NCBI RefSeq assembly: GCF_900091655.1 | Contig: NZ_LT594621.1 | Span: 930,001-994,000 of the forward strand | Source: Culturomica massiliensis | GTDB lineage: Bacteria; Bacteroidota; Bacteroidia; Bacteroidales; Marinifilaceae | Direction: 5' to 3' | Length of the DNA: 64,000 nucleotides | Part shown: one piece after another, positions 1-8,229 of the stretch | How positions within the stretch are numbered: position 1 is the stretch's first letter | Layout of the letters: each line of letters starts with the position of its first letter | Program-made: the position numbers and the translations under genes | Notes under the pieces: generated by a model | Databases searched by the model: none | The model's input: only the letters and a program-made list of their open reading frames with translations | Told to the model about the DNA's origin: nothing

Positions 1-960
1 TATCACTTGGGATTCGGTGCAACAGTTAGCCGTACCAATCTGGGGAAAGCAAACCGGAATAGAGATTATCGTATCTACGAAGAATTTGCTTATACCCTGA
101 TTGCGGAAGCCCGTAATAGCTACAACAAAAATGACTTCGAGGTGAAAGTTGACGGTAATGTTTATGCCTTTGATTCCTCCACCATAGACCTTTGTCTGAA
201 TGTTTTTTGGTGGGCGGAATTTAGGAAACACAAAGGAGGCATCAAACTTCATACCTTGTATGATGTAAAGACTTCCATACCGACAATCGTACTGGTAACC
301 AATGCTAAAGTACATGACGTAAACATGCTGGATGAGTTGAGTTATGAAAAGGGAAGTTTCTATATCATGGATAAAGGATATGTTGACTTCACCCGTTTGC
401 ATAAGCTTCACACCTGTGGTGCTTACTTCGTTACACGTGCAAAGGATAATATGAGATTCCGTAGAATGTATTCCCGTGAAGTCGATAAAACAACCGGAAT
501 AAAATGTGACCAGATTGGAATACTTGAAACGTATAAATCGCTCAAAGCATATCCGGACAAACTTCGGCGGGTTAAATACTACGATGAAGAACTGGGCAGA
601 GAATTTGTGTTCATCACCAACAACATGGAACTCTCAGCAGAGGAAGTAGCCTTGCTATACAAGAACCGTTGGCAGGTGGAACTATTTTTCAAATGGATAA
701 AGCAACACCTGAAAGTAAAATCTTTTTGGGGAACCACGATGAATGCAGTCAAGACACAAGTCTACTGTGCCATCATAACATACTGTCTGGTTGCCATTGT
801 CGCTTACAAATTGAAAGTTAACCGTCCAATCTACGAAATCCTACAAATTTTGAGTTTTTCTCTACTGGATAAAACGCCTGTAAGAGAGATACTTACCAAT
901 TGCGATTACAAAAATGTCAAAGAACTAAATTATAAACAATTGAAAATCAGCTGGGACTAA
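1..960 (+). CDS. IS4-family transposase, 5'-truncated by window edge
   Basis: This is the C-terminal part of a DDE transposase of the IS4 family; the reading frame is open at base 1, so the true start lies outside the window. Counting from the TTG at base 7, the catalytic triad is probably Asp56 (in YAFDSST), Asp122 (in MDKGYVD) and Glu225. Glu225 sits inside the family signature Y-x2-R-x3-E-x6-K, read here as YKNRWQVELFFKWIK. Asp122 is followed by KGY, as is usual in IS4 enzymes. The frame is intact to the TAA stop, so the element may be active. The right terminal inverted repeat should lie in about 961-1000, but without the left end I cannot define it. Confidence 0.93.
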   Translation, partial: YHLGFGATVSRTNLGKANRNRDYRIYEEFAYTLIAEARNSYNKNDFEVKVDGNVYAFDSSTIDLCLNVFWWAEFRKHKGGIKLHTLYDVKTSIPTIVLVTNAKVHDVNMLDELSYEKGSFYIMDKGYVDFTRLHKLHTCGAYFVTRAKDNMRFRRMYSREVDKTTGIKCDQIGILETYKSLKAYPDKLRRVKYYDEELGREFVFITNNMELSAEEVALLYKNRWQVELFFKWIKQHLKVKSFWGTTMNAVKTQVYCAIITYCLVAIVAYKLKVNRPIYEILQILSFSLLDKTPVREILTNCDYKNVKELNYKQLKISWD

Positions 961-1017
961 GTGCCCAGCAGTGTTGTTTCGTCTTTATGCAAAAATTAAT
1001 ACATAACAAATATTGAT

Positions 1018-2094
1018 ATGCTGAAATCTTACAATTTCCCTAGCGTATACGAAGCAACTAATCAGGAACTTAGTAATGTCGCTGAAAACATTCTGGATGG
1101 AATAAAAATTACGGTTGATGACAACGAGTATATTGTAGGTAACCTGGCTCTTGTGGAAGGTTATTCCCCTCATAAAAATATCAACCCGGCTCCTACCGAA
1201 GAAGAATACAAATTATTATGTAATGCGGCTTTGTTACTGACCCAGCCGAAAGGTGAGGAAGAGATTTACCTGACCACCGGTTTCCCGTTCTCAACCTATA
1301 TGTTATACCGGGATAAGGCTGCTGAAATTCTACAGGGACGCCACATCATCAACTATGATGCTTCTACGTTCGGAGGTCCGGCAAATGCCAAAAGAGAAGT
1401 AAATGTCGGTAAAGTGGAAATTATTCCTGAAATCATGGGGTGTACCACTGCCATTCGGGAAGGTAAATTGCAGGAAAAGGAAAATTTCTTCATCGTCAGC
1501 CTCGGATACGGTACATGCGAAGCTGTTGTAAGCACCCGTGCCGGTTTAATCAACCGTTCAGCGATCAGTACCCACGGTTTACGCCATGCTGTGAATTTAT
1601 TAGCGAATGAATTGGCAAAAAGTTTTTATTTAAATCTGAAAACCGAACACCAGATCGATGTTGCTTTCCAGAAAGGCAGTATTACGGTAAACCGTGTAAA
1701 ACACAATATCCTGGATATTCGGGAAAAAGTATTGAAAATATACTATTCAGAAATCATTGCTCCTAATTTGAGAAAAGCATTCACGGACGATGATTTCAAC
1801 AAATGCTCCAAAATGTATTTAGTCGGAGGAGGTGCTCTGTATCCCGAATTGATCGACTGCTTTAAAGAAGAATTCGGAGAATTCGTAAGCGTTGAAGTCT
1901 ATCCGGAACCGGAAAAATGTGCTTCTCACGGATATTGCCTCCATTCAAAAATAAAATCCAATGTCGCTAAATCTGCTATCCCGAACAATGTGGATGCCGA
2001 TGAAATAAAGATTTTCAGAAATCCTCAGTTAGCGGTCGGTATGGATATAGGAAACGCAAATACTTGCGTCACGATATACAAAGATGGCGAATGA
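1018..2094 (+). CDS. Actin-like ATPase (ParM/StbA type), apparently circularly permuted
   Basis: A 358-residue protein with actin/ASKHA-fold motifs in an unusual order. The N-terminus (NFPSVYEA, residues 6-13, then a YIVGNLALVEG segment near 38-48) looks like the part of ParM-type proteins that normally follows the phosphate-1 hairpin. A phosphate-2-like segment is at 161-166 (SLGYGT, with Ser where Asp is usual). An adenosine-binding LVGGGAL is at 268-274. The phosphate-1 motif, normally the first strand of the protein, is instead at the very end: AVGMDIGNANTCVTIY, residues 339-354. An in-frame TAA at 997-999 excludes a longer N-terminus. The gene is followed by a strong terminator, so it is probably transcribed alone. 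Family assignment is moderately sure; the cellular role (plasmid-like segregation, scaffold or other) is unknown. Confidence 0.75.
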   Translation: MLKSYNFPSVYEATNQELSNVAENILDGIKITVDDNEYIVGNLALVEGYSPHKNINPAPTEEEYKLLCNAALLLTQPKGEEEIYLTTGFPFSTYMLYRDKAAEILQGRHIINYDASTFGGPANAKREVNVGKVEIIPEIMGCTTAIREGKLQEKENFFIVSLGYGTCEAVVSTRAGLINRSAISTHGLRHAVNLLANELAKSFYLNLKTEHQIDVAFQKGSITVNRVKHNILDIREKVLKIYYSEIIAPNLRKAFTDDDFNKCSKMYLVGGGALYPELIDCFKEEFGEFVSVEVYPEPEKCASHGYCLHSKIKSNVAKSAIPNNVDADEIKIFRNPQLAVGMDIGNANTCVTIYKDGE

Positions 2095-2115
2095 CCATAG
2101 ACGCCTGTACCGGTA

Positions 2116-2152
2116 AAAGAGTTGTTCCGCAAATGGGACAACTCTTTCTTTT
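2116..2152 (+). terminator. Rho-independent terminator after the actin-like gene
   Basis: A 13-base-pair stem (left arm starts AAAGAGTTGT, right arm ends ACAACTCTTT, one G-T pair) with a short loop is followed by CTTTT. It separates the actin-like gene from pta. Confidence 0.85.
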
Positions 2153-2188
2153 GACCAAATGCCTTAATCAATTATAACAAAATACACA

Positions 2189-3196
2189 ATGGAACTTTTA
2201 GAACAAATAAAGGCAAACGCTAAAGAATGCCAGAAAAGAATCGTACTCCCCGAAGGAACAGAAGAACGTACCCTGAAAGCTGCAGAAGTTATTCTCAGCG
2301 AAGGTCTCGCACAACTCATTCTTTTAGGTAAACCGGCCGATATCAAAGCCAAAGCTGAAGCATTGAATTTGCACCACATCGACTCTGCAACGATTATCGA
2401 TCCGGTAGCTCACGCTAAAAAAGACGCCTATATCGATTTGTTGGTCGAATTGCGCAAAAGCAAAGGCATGACAAAAGAGCAAGCGTTAAAGCTTGTTGAA
2501 GACCCCTTATACCTTGCCACCCTTATGATCAAAAACGGAGATGCAGACGGAGAAGTTGCCGGAGCTATCAATGCAACAGGCGACGTATTGCGTCCTGCTT
2601 TTCAGATTGTAAAAACCGAACCGGGTATTTCCGTTGTTTCCGGAGCATTTATGTTATTGACCAACAAACCGGAATTCGGTGAAAACGGACTGTTGGTGGT
2701 AGCCGACTGTGCCGTACATCCGAATCCTACGGCAGAAGAACTGGCACAGATTGCTGTCGTTACGGCCCGTACAGCCCGTAATATTGCCAAAATAGAACCC
2801 CGCGTTGCTATGTTGAGCTTCTCTACCAAAGGTTCCGCTAAAAATGAGCTTGTAGATAAAGTCGTTAAAGCAACCGAACTTGCCAAACAAATGGCTCCCG
2901 ACGTTATGATCGACGGAGAACTGCAAGCCGATGCCGCTCTCGTTCCCTCTGTCGGACAATTGAAAGCACCGGGAAGCCCTGTAGCCGGAAAAGCCAATGT
3001 TTTGATATTCCCTACACTGGAAGTCGGCAATATCAGCTACAAGCTGGTACAACGTATTGCGGGCATAGAAGCAGTCGGTCCCGTATTGCAAGGTATGGCT
3101 GCTCCGATCAACGACCTTTCACGAGGCTGTTCCGTAAGCGACATCATCAATATGGTTGCCATTACAGCAAACCAGGCTGCCGGATTGATGAAATAA
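2189..3196 (+). CDS. pta: Phosphate acetyltransferase
   Basis: Converts acetyl-CoA and phosphate to acetyl phosphate and CoA in the cytoplasm, the first step of acetate formation. The 335-residue protein is the short, single-domain Pta type (PF01515 family), opening MELLEQIKANAKECQKRIVLPEG, with the family segments GDADGEVAGA near 112-121 and FPTLEVGNISYKLVQR near the C-terminus. It lies directly upstream of ackA on the same strand with about 100 bases between, a standard pta-ackA operon. The close relative ptb is encoded separately at 23985-24893; the present protein carries the Pta-like C-terminus ending SVSDIINMVAITANQA. Confidence 0.95.
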   Translation: MELLEQIKANAKECQKRIVLPEGTEERTLKAAEVILSEGLAQLILLGKPADIKAKAEALNLHHIDSATIIDPVAHAKKDAYIDLLVELRKSKGMTKEQALKLVEDPLYLATLMIKNGDADGEVAGAINATGDVLRPAFQIVKTEPGISVVSGAFMLLTNKPEFGENGLLVVADCAVHPNPTAEELAQIAVVTARTARNIAKIEPRVAMLSFSTKGSAKNELVDKVVKATELAKQMAPDVMIDGELQADAALVPSVGQLKAPGSPVAGKANVLIFPTLEVGNISYKLVQRIAGIEAVGPVLQGMAAPINDLSRGCSVSDIINMVAITANQAAGLMK

Positions 3197-3300
3197 AAGA
3201 CATATTCAAAATTACAAACGGCAATTTGAAGCAGGCAATTTTCTGTATCAGATTGCCAATTTTCAAATATCAAAAGTGCATCGGCACAAAACAAAAGGAA

Positions 3301-4509
3301 ATGAATATATTAGTATTGAATTGCGGTAGTTCTTCTATCAAATACCAATTATTGGATATGAAGGCACAACCGGTCATTTTAGCGAAAGGTTTAGTTGAAA
3401 AAATCGGCCTTCCCATGGGCATTTTTACACATAAACCGGAAGGCAAAGAAAAACTCGTTATCGAACAGCCTATCCCCGATCATGTCGACGGTATGGATTT
3501 GATCCTAAAGGCTTTAATCGATAAAAAATACGGCGTTATCGATTCTCTGAATGAAATCAATGCTGTCGGTCACCGTATCGCCCACGGCGGAGAATACTTT
3601 TCTCACAGCGTACTTATAGATGAAGACGTAAAAGCTAAAATCAAAGCATGCAGTGAAATTGCACCTTTACACAACCCGGCACACCTCAAAGGCATTACGA
3701 CAATGGAACGTCTGTTACCTTCCGTACCGCAGGCTGCTGTATTCGATACCTCATTTCATCAAACACTCCCTCCGAAGGCGTTCATATACGGTATCCCTTA
3801 CGAATATTACGAGAAATACGGAGTACGGAAATACGGCTTCCACGGCACTTCTCATAAATTCGTAGCTGAAAAGGCCTGTCAGATTCTGGGCTGGAATATA
3901 GCAGAGAAAAAAATCATCACCTGCCATCTCGGAAACGGAGCCTCCATTACAGCCATAGACAAAGGCAAATCCGTAGACACCTCTATGGGTTTCACCCCTG
4001 TTGCCGGCGTGATTATGGGAACCCGTTGCGGGGATCTGGACATCGGAGCCTTACTTTACATTTGTGATAAAAAGCAATTTACCAGTCTGGAAGCCGTCCG
4101 CTTAACCAATAAAGAATCCGGGGTATACGGTATTTCAGGCGTTTCGTCCGATTTCAGGGAATTGGATGCTGCCGTTGCAGAAGGCAACCAAAGAGCTCAA
4201 CTCGCTATTGAAGTATTCTGTTACGACGTTAAAAAATACATCGGCTCCTATGCCGCTGTTTTAAACGGCGTTGATTTGATTGTATTTACCGGAGGAATCG
4301 GTGAAAACAACAGTATCGTACGTGAAATGGTATGTAACGGTCTGGAATACCTCGGGGTTGATTTCGATTCAAACATCAATCAGCAGGCCAGAGGTGTAGA
4401 CCGGACACTTTCCAAAGCAGATTCCAAAGTAAGAGTAATGACCATTACAACAGACGAAGAACTGGTTATTGCTACCGATACCATGGAACTGGTCAAATCC
4501 ATAAAATAA
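3301..4509 (+). CDS. ackA: Acetate kinase
   Basis: Transfers phosphate from acetyl phosphate to ADP, giving acetate and ATP. The start at 3301 is chosen because the protein then opens with the family N-terminus MNILVLNCGSSSIKYQ, and AAAAGGAA precedes it; an in-frame codon at 3226 would add 25 non-family residues. The resulting 402 residues match the usual length. Visible motifs include GHRIAHGGE (substrate arginine), AVFDTSFHQTLP (catalytic Asp), HGTSHK, HLGNGAS and FTGGIGENN of the acetokinase/ASKHA fold. It forms an operon with pta and is closed by a terminator at 4528. Confidence 0.97.
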   Translation: MNILVLNCGSSSIKYQLLDMKAQPVILAKGLVEKIGLPMGIFTHKPEGKEKLVIEQPIPDHVDGMDLILKALIDKKYGVIDSLNEINAVGHRIAHGGEYFSHSVLIDEDVKAKIKACSEIAPLHNPAHLKGITTMERLLPSVPQAAVFDTSFHQTLPPKAFIYGIPYEYYEKYGVRKYGFHGTSHKFVAEKACQILGWNIAEKKIITCHLGNGASITAIDKGKSVDTSMGFTPVAGVIMGTRCGDLDIGALLYICDKKQFTSLEAVRLTNKESGVYGISGVSSDFRELDAAVAEGNQRAQLAIEVFCYDVKKYIGSYAAVLNGVDLIVFTGGIGENNSIVREMVCNGLEYLGVDFDSNINQQARGVDRTLSKADSKVRVMTITTDEELVIATDTMELVKSIK

Positions 4510-4527
4510 ATTAAGCCCGATTCATAA

Positions 4528-4559
4528 AAAAAATCGTACGGAAATCCGTACGATTTTTT
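4528..4559. terminator. Bidirectional terminator between ackA and a convergent lipoprotein gene
   Basis: A near-perfect stem around ATCGTACGGA / TCCGTACGAT is flanked by A-runs on the left and T-runs on the right, so it can end transcription from both sides. The two genes converge on it. Confidence 0.9.
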
Positions 4560-4580
4560 ATTTTAACACTCAATCGCAGT

Positions 4581-5375
4581 TTATTCAACAGGAGTCACAG
4601 GACCGTCCACCAGGAAATTTTCATCCGTTTTCAGTGTTACTTCTATCGGACTCTGAGGATATTCCATAATCAGAGAACCTCCGTTGGATTCGGTTCTGGC
4701 TGCTGCGAAAGCAATATATACGACATCGTTCTCCGTCAGATTGACAAATCCATTCGTTGCACGATATACAATATCTCTTAATTTAATACGTGCAGAAGTC
4801 GGTAATTTCTGGTTTGTATCCCATCCCCAATAAACGAAATTGGCATAGCAACGTTTAAATTCATACGGACTGCTCTCTGAACTTTTGGCTCCCAAAGCAA
4901 ACATCAGATAATAAGCGGTGGCATTTTCTACGGTTCCGTCCACCTCCATCGAAATCTCTCCATTTTTCATTTCGAACTTTTTCAATTTCAGCGTACCCAA
5001 CGGCTTGGTTTTATCAATATTCAACGTAAAACCGGCAACCGCACTTTCCTCTTTGGTATTCGTTACCGTAAATTTATAACCTCCGTTCGGCATTTCCCGT
5101 CTCCATTGCAAAGAAGTTTCAGGTATCTCCCATACATTTACATTAAACACTTGTCTCATAAAAAGAAAAGGATTATCTGCAGAAATAACCTCTGCACTTT
5201 TCATCGTCTCATTGGCCGTTACATTCAAATATACAGCGAAATCATTGTTTTTCTGCAATATGTATCCGCCCGGATAAGCGGTAAACTCCGGATCATTCGA
5301 CTTCACACAGCCGCTCATCATTACCGGCAAAGCAGCAATGACCAATAAACTTTTTAAATTCTTTAATGTTTTCAT
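4581..5375 (-). CDS. Secreted lipoprotein of unknown function
   Basis: A 264-residue protein with a lipoprotein signal: basic start MKTLKNLKS, hydrophobic stretch and a lipobox-like VMMSGC with the acylated Cys near residue 23. The mature part looks beta-rich and contains no catalytic motif I recognise. It resembles in general style the small Bacteroidales lipoproteins with an N-terminal DUF-type beta domain, but I cannot name a family. Upstream lies an AT-rich divergent region shared with the porin gene. No partner gene is visible. Confidence 0.75.
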   Translation of the reverse strand: MKTLKNLKSLLVIAALPVMMSGCVKSNDPEFTAYPGGYILQKNNDFAVYLNVTANETMKSAEVISADNPFLFMRQVFNVNVWEIPETSLQWRREMPNGGYKFTVTNTKEESAVAGFTLNIDKTKPLGTLKLKKFEMKNGEISMEVDGTVENATAYYLMFALGAKSSESSPYEFKRCYANFVYWGWDTNQKLPTSARIKLRDIVYRATNGFVNLTENDVVYIAFAAARTESNGGSLIMEYPQSPIEVTLKTDENFLVDGPVTPVE

Positions 5376-5504
5376 ACTTAATTGTTTTTGTCAATAAAAA
5401 TTCCCGTATTTATTAATTGTCTGCGAATATCTGCATTTTTTTTCACAGCTACAAGAAAAAAAGGATTTTATGTAACTTTTTATCGTTTTCAGGGTACATA
5501 TAAG

Positions 5505-5592
5505 TTGTAAATTTTAGATTGTAAATTTTAAATTATCTGACAAACAGATTCGTTGCCGGATTCATTTAATCTAAAATTACAATTAAATTATA
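5505..5592. repeat. AT-rich intergenic motif in inverted pair
   Basis: TTGTAAATTTTAGATTG at 5505 is mirrored by AATCTAAAATTACAA at 5568, about 40 bases further on. Near-copies of this motif occur in other gaps of the window, at about 25085, 35903, 42880 and 51150. Confidence 0.5.
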
Positions 5593-5624
5593 ACCACGCG
5601 ATACGTTGTAATTATTCGAGAGAT

Positions 5625-6809
5625 ATGAAAAAAATAATTTTACTACTCTTATTGTTTGGAGGAAGCTCATTCCTGTTTGCTCAACACCTAAGCTTCCAAT
5701 CTTCAAAAACCGATTCACTGGACGCTAAAACCCTATTCGAGCGCATTACCAGTCTGGAAAAGAAAACGGAAAAACTCAACATTTTTCTGAATACCCAGGG
5801 GAGTTTCAATGCTTATCCGAACGGTAACGACACCGAGCAGGCCACATTTAAAATGGACCAGCTCCGGATCGAAGTAAAAGGAAATATCAACAAATGGATA
5901 TTCTACCGTTATCGTCAGCGTCTGAACCGCAGCAACAACCCCCAGGTTCTGGACAACCTGCCCACTTCCATCGACTATGCAGCCATCGGTTTTCAGATCA
6001 CACCTAAATTTTCCTTTTTTGCCGGGAAGCAATCGACCGTATACGGCGGCATCGAGTTTGATTTAAACCCGATAGAGGTATACCAATATTGCGATATGCT
6101 GGAATACATGCAAAACTTCCTGACCGGAGTCGATTTTGCCTACTGGATCACCGATAATCACGAGCTCCAGTTTCAAATCGTAGATTCCAGGAACGGTTCT
6201 TTCGAAGAGATGTTCGGACAGGTGGACCCGGGTATAAAACCGGCAAAAACACCTTTAGGATACACATTAAACTGGAACGGCAGTTTTCTGGAGAATATGA
6301 TCAACACCCGTTGGTCTGTCTCGGTATTCCACGATGCAACCAATAAAAACATGTACTATTATGCGCTGGGGAATCAGTTAAACCTGAAACGCTTTCACAT
6401 GTATTTCGATTTCATGTATTCCCGGGAAGAACTGGACCGTAAAGGCATTATCTCGCGTATGGGATACAAGGCCGGATTTGACAACCGGGCACTGAATACC
6501 CGCTATATGTCGCTGGTTGCCCATTTCAACTATCGCATCCGTCCGAAAATCAATATTTTTCTCAAAGGGATGTATGAAACGGCTTCCGTTACCAAAAGCA
6601 ATCAGGAATATGCCAAAGGGAAATACAGTACCTCCTGGGGCTACATCGGAGGTATAGAGTATTATCCGATGCGTGAAAATCTGCATTTTTTCCTGACCTA
6701 TGTAGGCCGTTCGTTCGACTATACCCAATGTGCAAAGACGTTAGGCATGTCTGACAGTAACCCGCAACGCATATCGGCAGGTCTTATCTACCAGATTCCG
6801 ATTTTCTAG
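5625..6809 (+). CDS. Outer-membrane porin, OprO/OprP-like
   Basis: A beta-barrel porin of the phosphate-selective OprO/P superfamily (PF07396 type). The ATG at 5625 is chosen because it starts a clean signal peptide, MKKIILLLLLFGGSSFLFAQ; the upstream in-frame extension has no signal character. After the cleavage site a short coiled coil (TLFERITSLEKKTEKL, about 35-50) precedes alternating aromatic barrel strands. The C-terminus ends YQIPIF, a terminal aromatic typical of Bam-inserted barrels. The 394 residues fit the family. Substrate cannot be told; in Bacteroidales such porins are often linked to phosphate or general anion uptake. It is monocistronic and closed by a hairpin. Confidence 0.82.
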   Translation: MKKIILLLLLFGGSSFLFAQHLSFQSSKTDSLDAKTLFERITSLEKKTEKLNIFLNTQGSFNAYPNGNDTEQATFKMDQLRIEVKGNINKWIFYRYRQRLNRSNNPQVLDNLPTSIDYAAIGFQITPKFSFFAGKQSTVYGGIEFDLNPIEVYQYCDMLEYMQNFLTGVDFAYWITDNHELQFQIVDSRNGSFEEMFGQVDPGIKPAKTPLGYTLNWNGSFLENMINTRWSVSVFHDATNKNMYYYALGNQLNLKRFHMYFDFMYSREELDRKGIISRMGYKAGFDNRALNTRYMSLVAHFNYRIRPKINIFLKGMYETASVTKSNQEYAKGKYSTSWGYIGGIEYYPMRENLHFFLTYVGRSFDYTQCAKTLGMSDSNPQRISAGLIYQIPIF

Positions 6810-6814
6810 TCTGT

Positions 6815-6857
6815 AATTTCAGATTCACGTCAATAAAAAATGCGTGAATCTGAAATT
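6815..6857. terminator. Hairpin between convergent porin and PFK genes
   Basis: A perfect 15-base-pair stem with arms AATTTCAGATTCACG and its complement encloses a 13-base loop. No clean T-tract follows on either strand, so it may act as a processing or bidirectional stop hairpin. Confidence 0.65.
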
Positions 6858-6863
6858 GTTATA

Positions 6864-8084
6864 TCAATATCCGAGTATACCGGTTCGTTCAAACTCTTCC
6901 GGATTATCGACAAACTGACGGGCTGCCTCCCGGTCTGCATCCGTCAGGTAGTACATCATCTCGGAAAAAGTAAATTTCACCTCTTCCCGCTCCATATTCA
7001 CCAAACGGGGACGAATTTTTCCATTCTCATCTTCTACATCCTGCAAATAAACCGGAATAACCTGCTGATTGATATCCACAGCCACCATACATCCCGAACA
7101 ACCGGCTTCGTACAATTTCTTTACTCCGATTCCCAGAGTCGTACAATAACTCAAATCGTAAGCACAGGGATCCGTACAACGCAAGGAATATCCGACCTCT
7201 ACGGGACGGCTGACGATATTCAGACCGATGGCTTGCAAACGCCGGCGCACAATCTTATTCAAAGCCTGGGCCTTGCCAACATCGCTCAGTTCCGGATGCC
7301 CGTGGGCATCGTAATCGAAAACAATACCGGAAGCAGCGATATCCTCGTCCTTCAAAAAGTGAAATATACCTTCACTCACAACCACCACGCCTGAATTAAC
7401 ACCGCATACCCGCCGTTTCAACATAGCCGATATGATCAGGCGTACAATTTTATCCATGGTAATCTCCGTATGGGCAAACATTTCCGGAATTATGATCGTG
7501 GCCGCCTGTATACTCTTACCGATCTCGTATGCCAAATGTCCGGCTTCACGCCCCATAGACATTAATATATACCAGTTTTGAGTAGTCGCAGCCTCGGCCT
7601 TTATTACTTTACCGATATTTACGCCCATTTCCCGGGCGGACATAAAACCGAAAGTAGGCACGCCTTCCGGTAAAGGCAAATCGTTATCGATGGTTTTAGG
7701 CACATGTATATTTTTCACCTCCAATTGACAGGCAGACAAATATTTTGTCAAACGGTTGGCAGTAGATGCCGTATCGTCCCCTCCGATCGTTACCAGCAAT
7801 TCAATACCGTATTTTACAAACAAGCGCGATGAAAAATCTTCATCTTTCGGCTTGAAACGGCTCATCCGGATCATTGAACCGCCTCTCGTAAAAATACAAT
7901 CTGCCTTCTCAAAAGTAAGTTCCTCTACATCCGGATTCTCCCCAAACAGTCCTTTATACCCTTCATGAATAGCCAATACCCGGTAACCGGCCTTCAGAAA
8001 AACTTTTGTGACAGTAGCCACTACTGTATTAATGCCCGGTGCCGGCCCCCCTCCACACAATATCGCAATAGTTTTCATTTTCAA
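6864..8084 (-). CDS. pfp: 6-phosphofructokinase, pyrophosphate-dependent type
   Basis: Phosphorylates fructose 6-phosphate to fructose 1,6-bisphosphate. Two diagnostic positions indicate use of PPi rather than ATP: GGDD at residues 101-104 (ATP enzymes have GGDG) and PKTIDND at 129-135 (ATP enzymes have PGTIDND). The substrate-binding MGREAGH is at 177-183. The 406-residue length fits the intermediate-sized PFK group. It lies downstream of pgi on the same strand, with 145 bases between, so the two glycolytic steps are probably co-transcribed. A reversible PPi enzyme would serve both glycolysis and gluconeogenesis; the cofactor is inferred from motifs only. Confidence 0.9.
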   Translation of the reverse strand: MKMKTIAILCGGGPAPGINTVVATVTKVFLKAGYRVLAIHEGYKGLFGENPDVEELTFEKADCIFTRGGSMIRMSRFKPKDEDFSSRLFVKYGIELLVTIGGDDTASTANRLTKYLSACQLEVKNIHVPKTIDNDLPLPEGVPTFGFMSAREMGVNIGKVIKAEAATTQNWYILMSMGREAGHLAYEIGKSIQAATIIIPEMFAHTEITMDKIVRLIISAMLKRRVCGVNSGVVVVSEGIFHFLKDEDIAASGIVFDYDAHGHPELSDVGKAQALNKIVRRRLQAIGLNIVSRPVEVGYSLRCTDPCAYDLSYCTTLGIGVKKLYEAGCSGCMVAVDINQQVIPVYLQDVEDENGKIRPRLVNMEREEVKFTFSEMMYYLTDADREAARQFVDNPEEFERTGILGY

Positions 8085-8114
8085 TACCTCATTTCAAATT
8101 ATAAAAGCAAAAAG

Positions 8115-8206
8115 TTGCCTGAAAACTCATCTTCCCACTCCGGGATAATACCGTGCCACGACAGTTTTATCCTATTCGGAATAACAAAAGAAAAGTTTTC
8201 AGACAG
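8115..8206 (-). promoter_or_regulatory. Possible structured spacer between pgi and pfp
   Basis: CTGAAAACT near 8117 and AGTTTTCAG near 8193 form a perfect 9-base inverted repeat about 70 bases apart, bracketing most of the pgi-pfp spacer. It could fold in the transcript as an intercistronic stem or weak attenuator. No T-tract is seen. Confidence 0.3.
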
Positions 8207-8229
8207 CCTTCTTGTCTCAATACCAATAT

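Noticed and set aside
961..1017. Possibility that the IS cut off the N-terminus of the actin-like gene
   Set aside because: An in-frame TAA at 997-999 closes the frame upstream, and the phosphate-1 motif is already present at the C-terminus. I kept the permutation reading, although a related intact locus would be needed to settle it.
2602..3091. Two long minus-strand frames opposite pta
   Set aside because: They lie wholly inside a well-supported gene, have no family character and reflect codon bias of the coding strand.
3226..3300. Upstream start for acetate kinase
   Set aside because: It adds 25 residues absent from the family and the ATG at 3301 has a purine-rich site and the exact family N-terminus.
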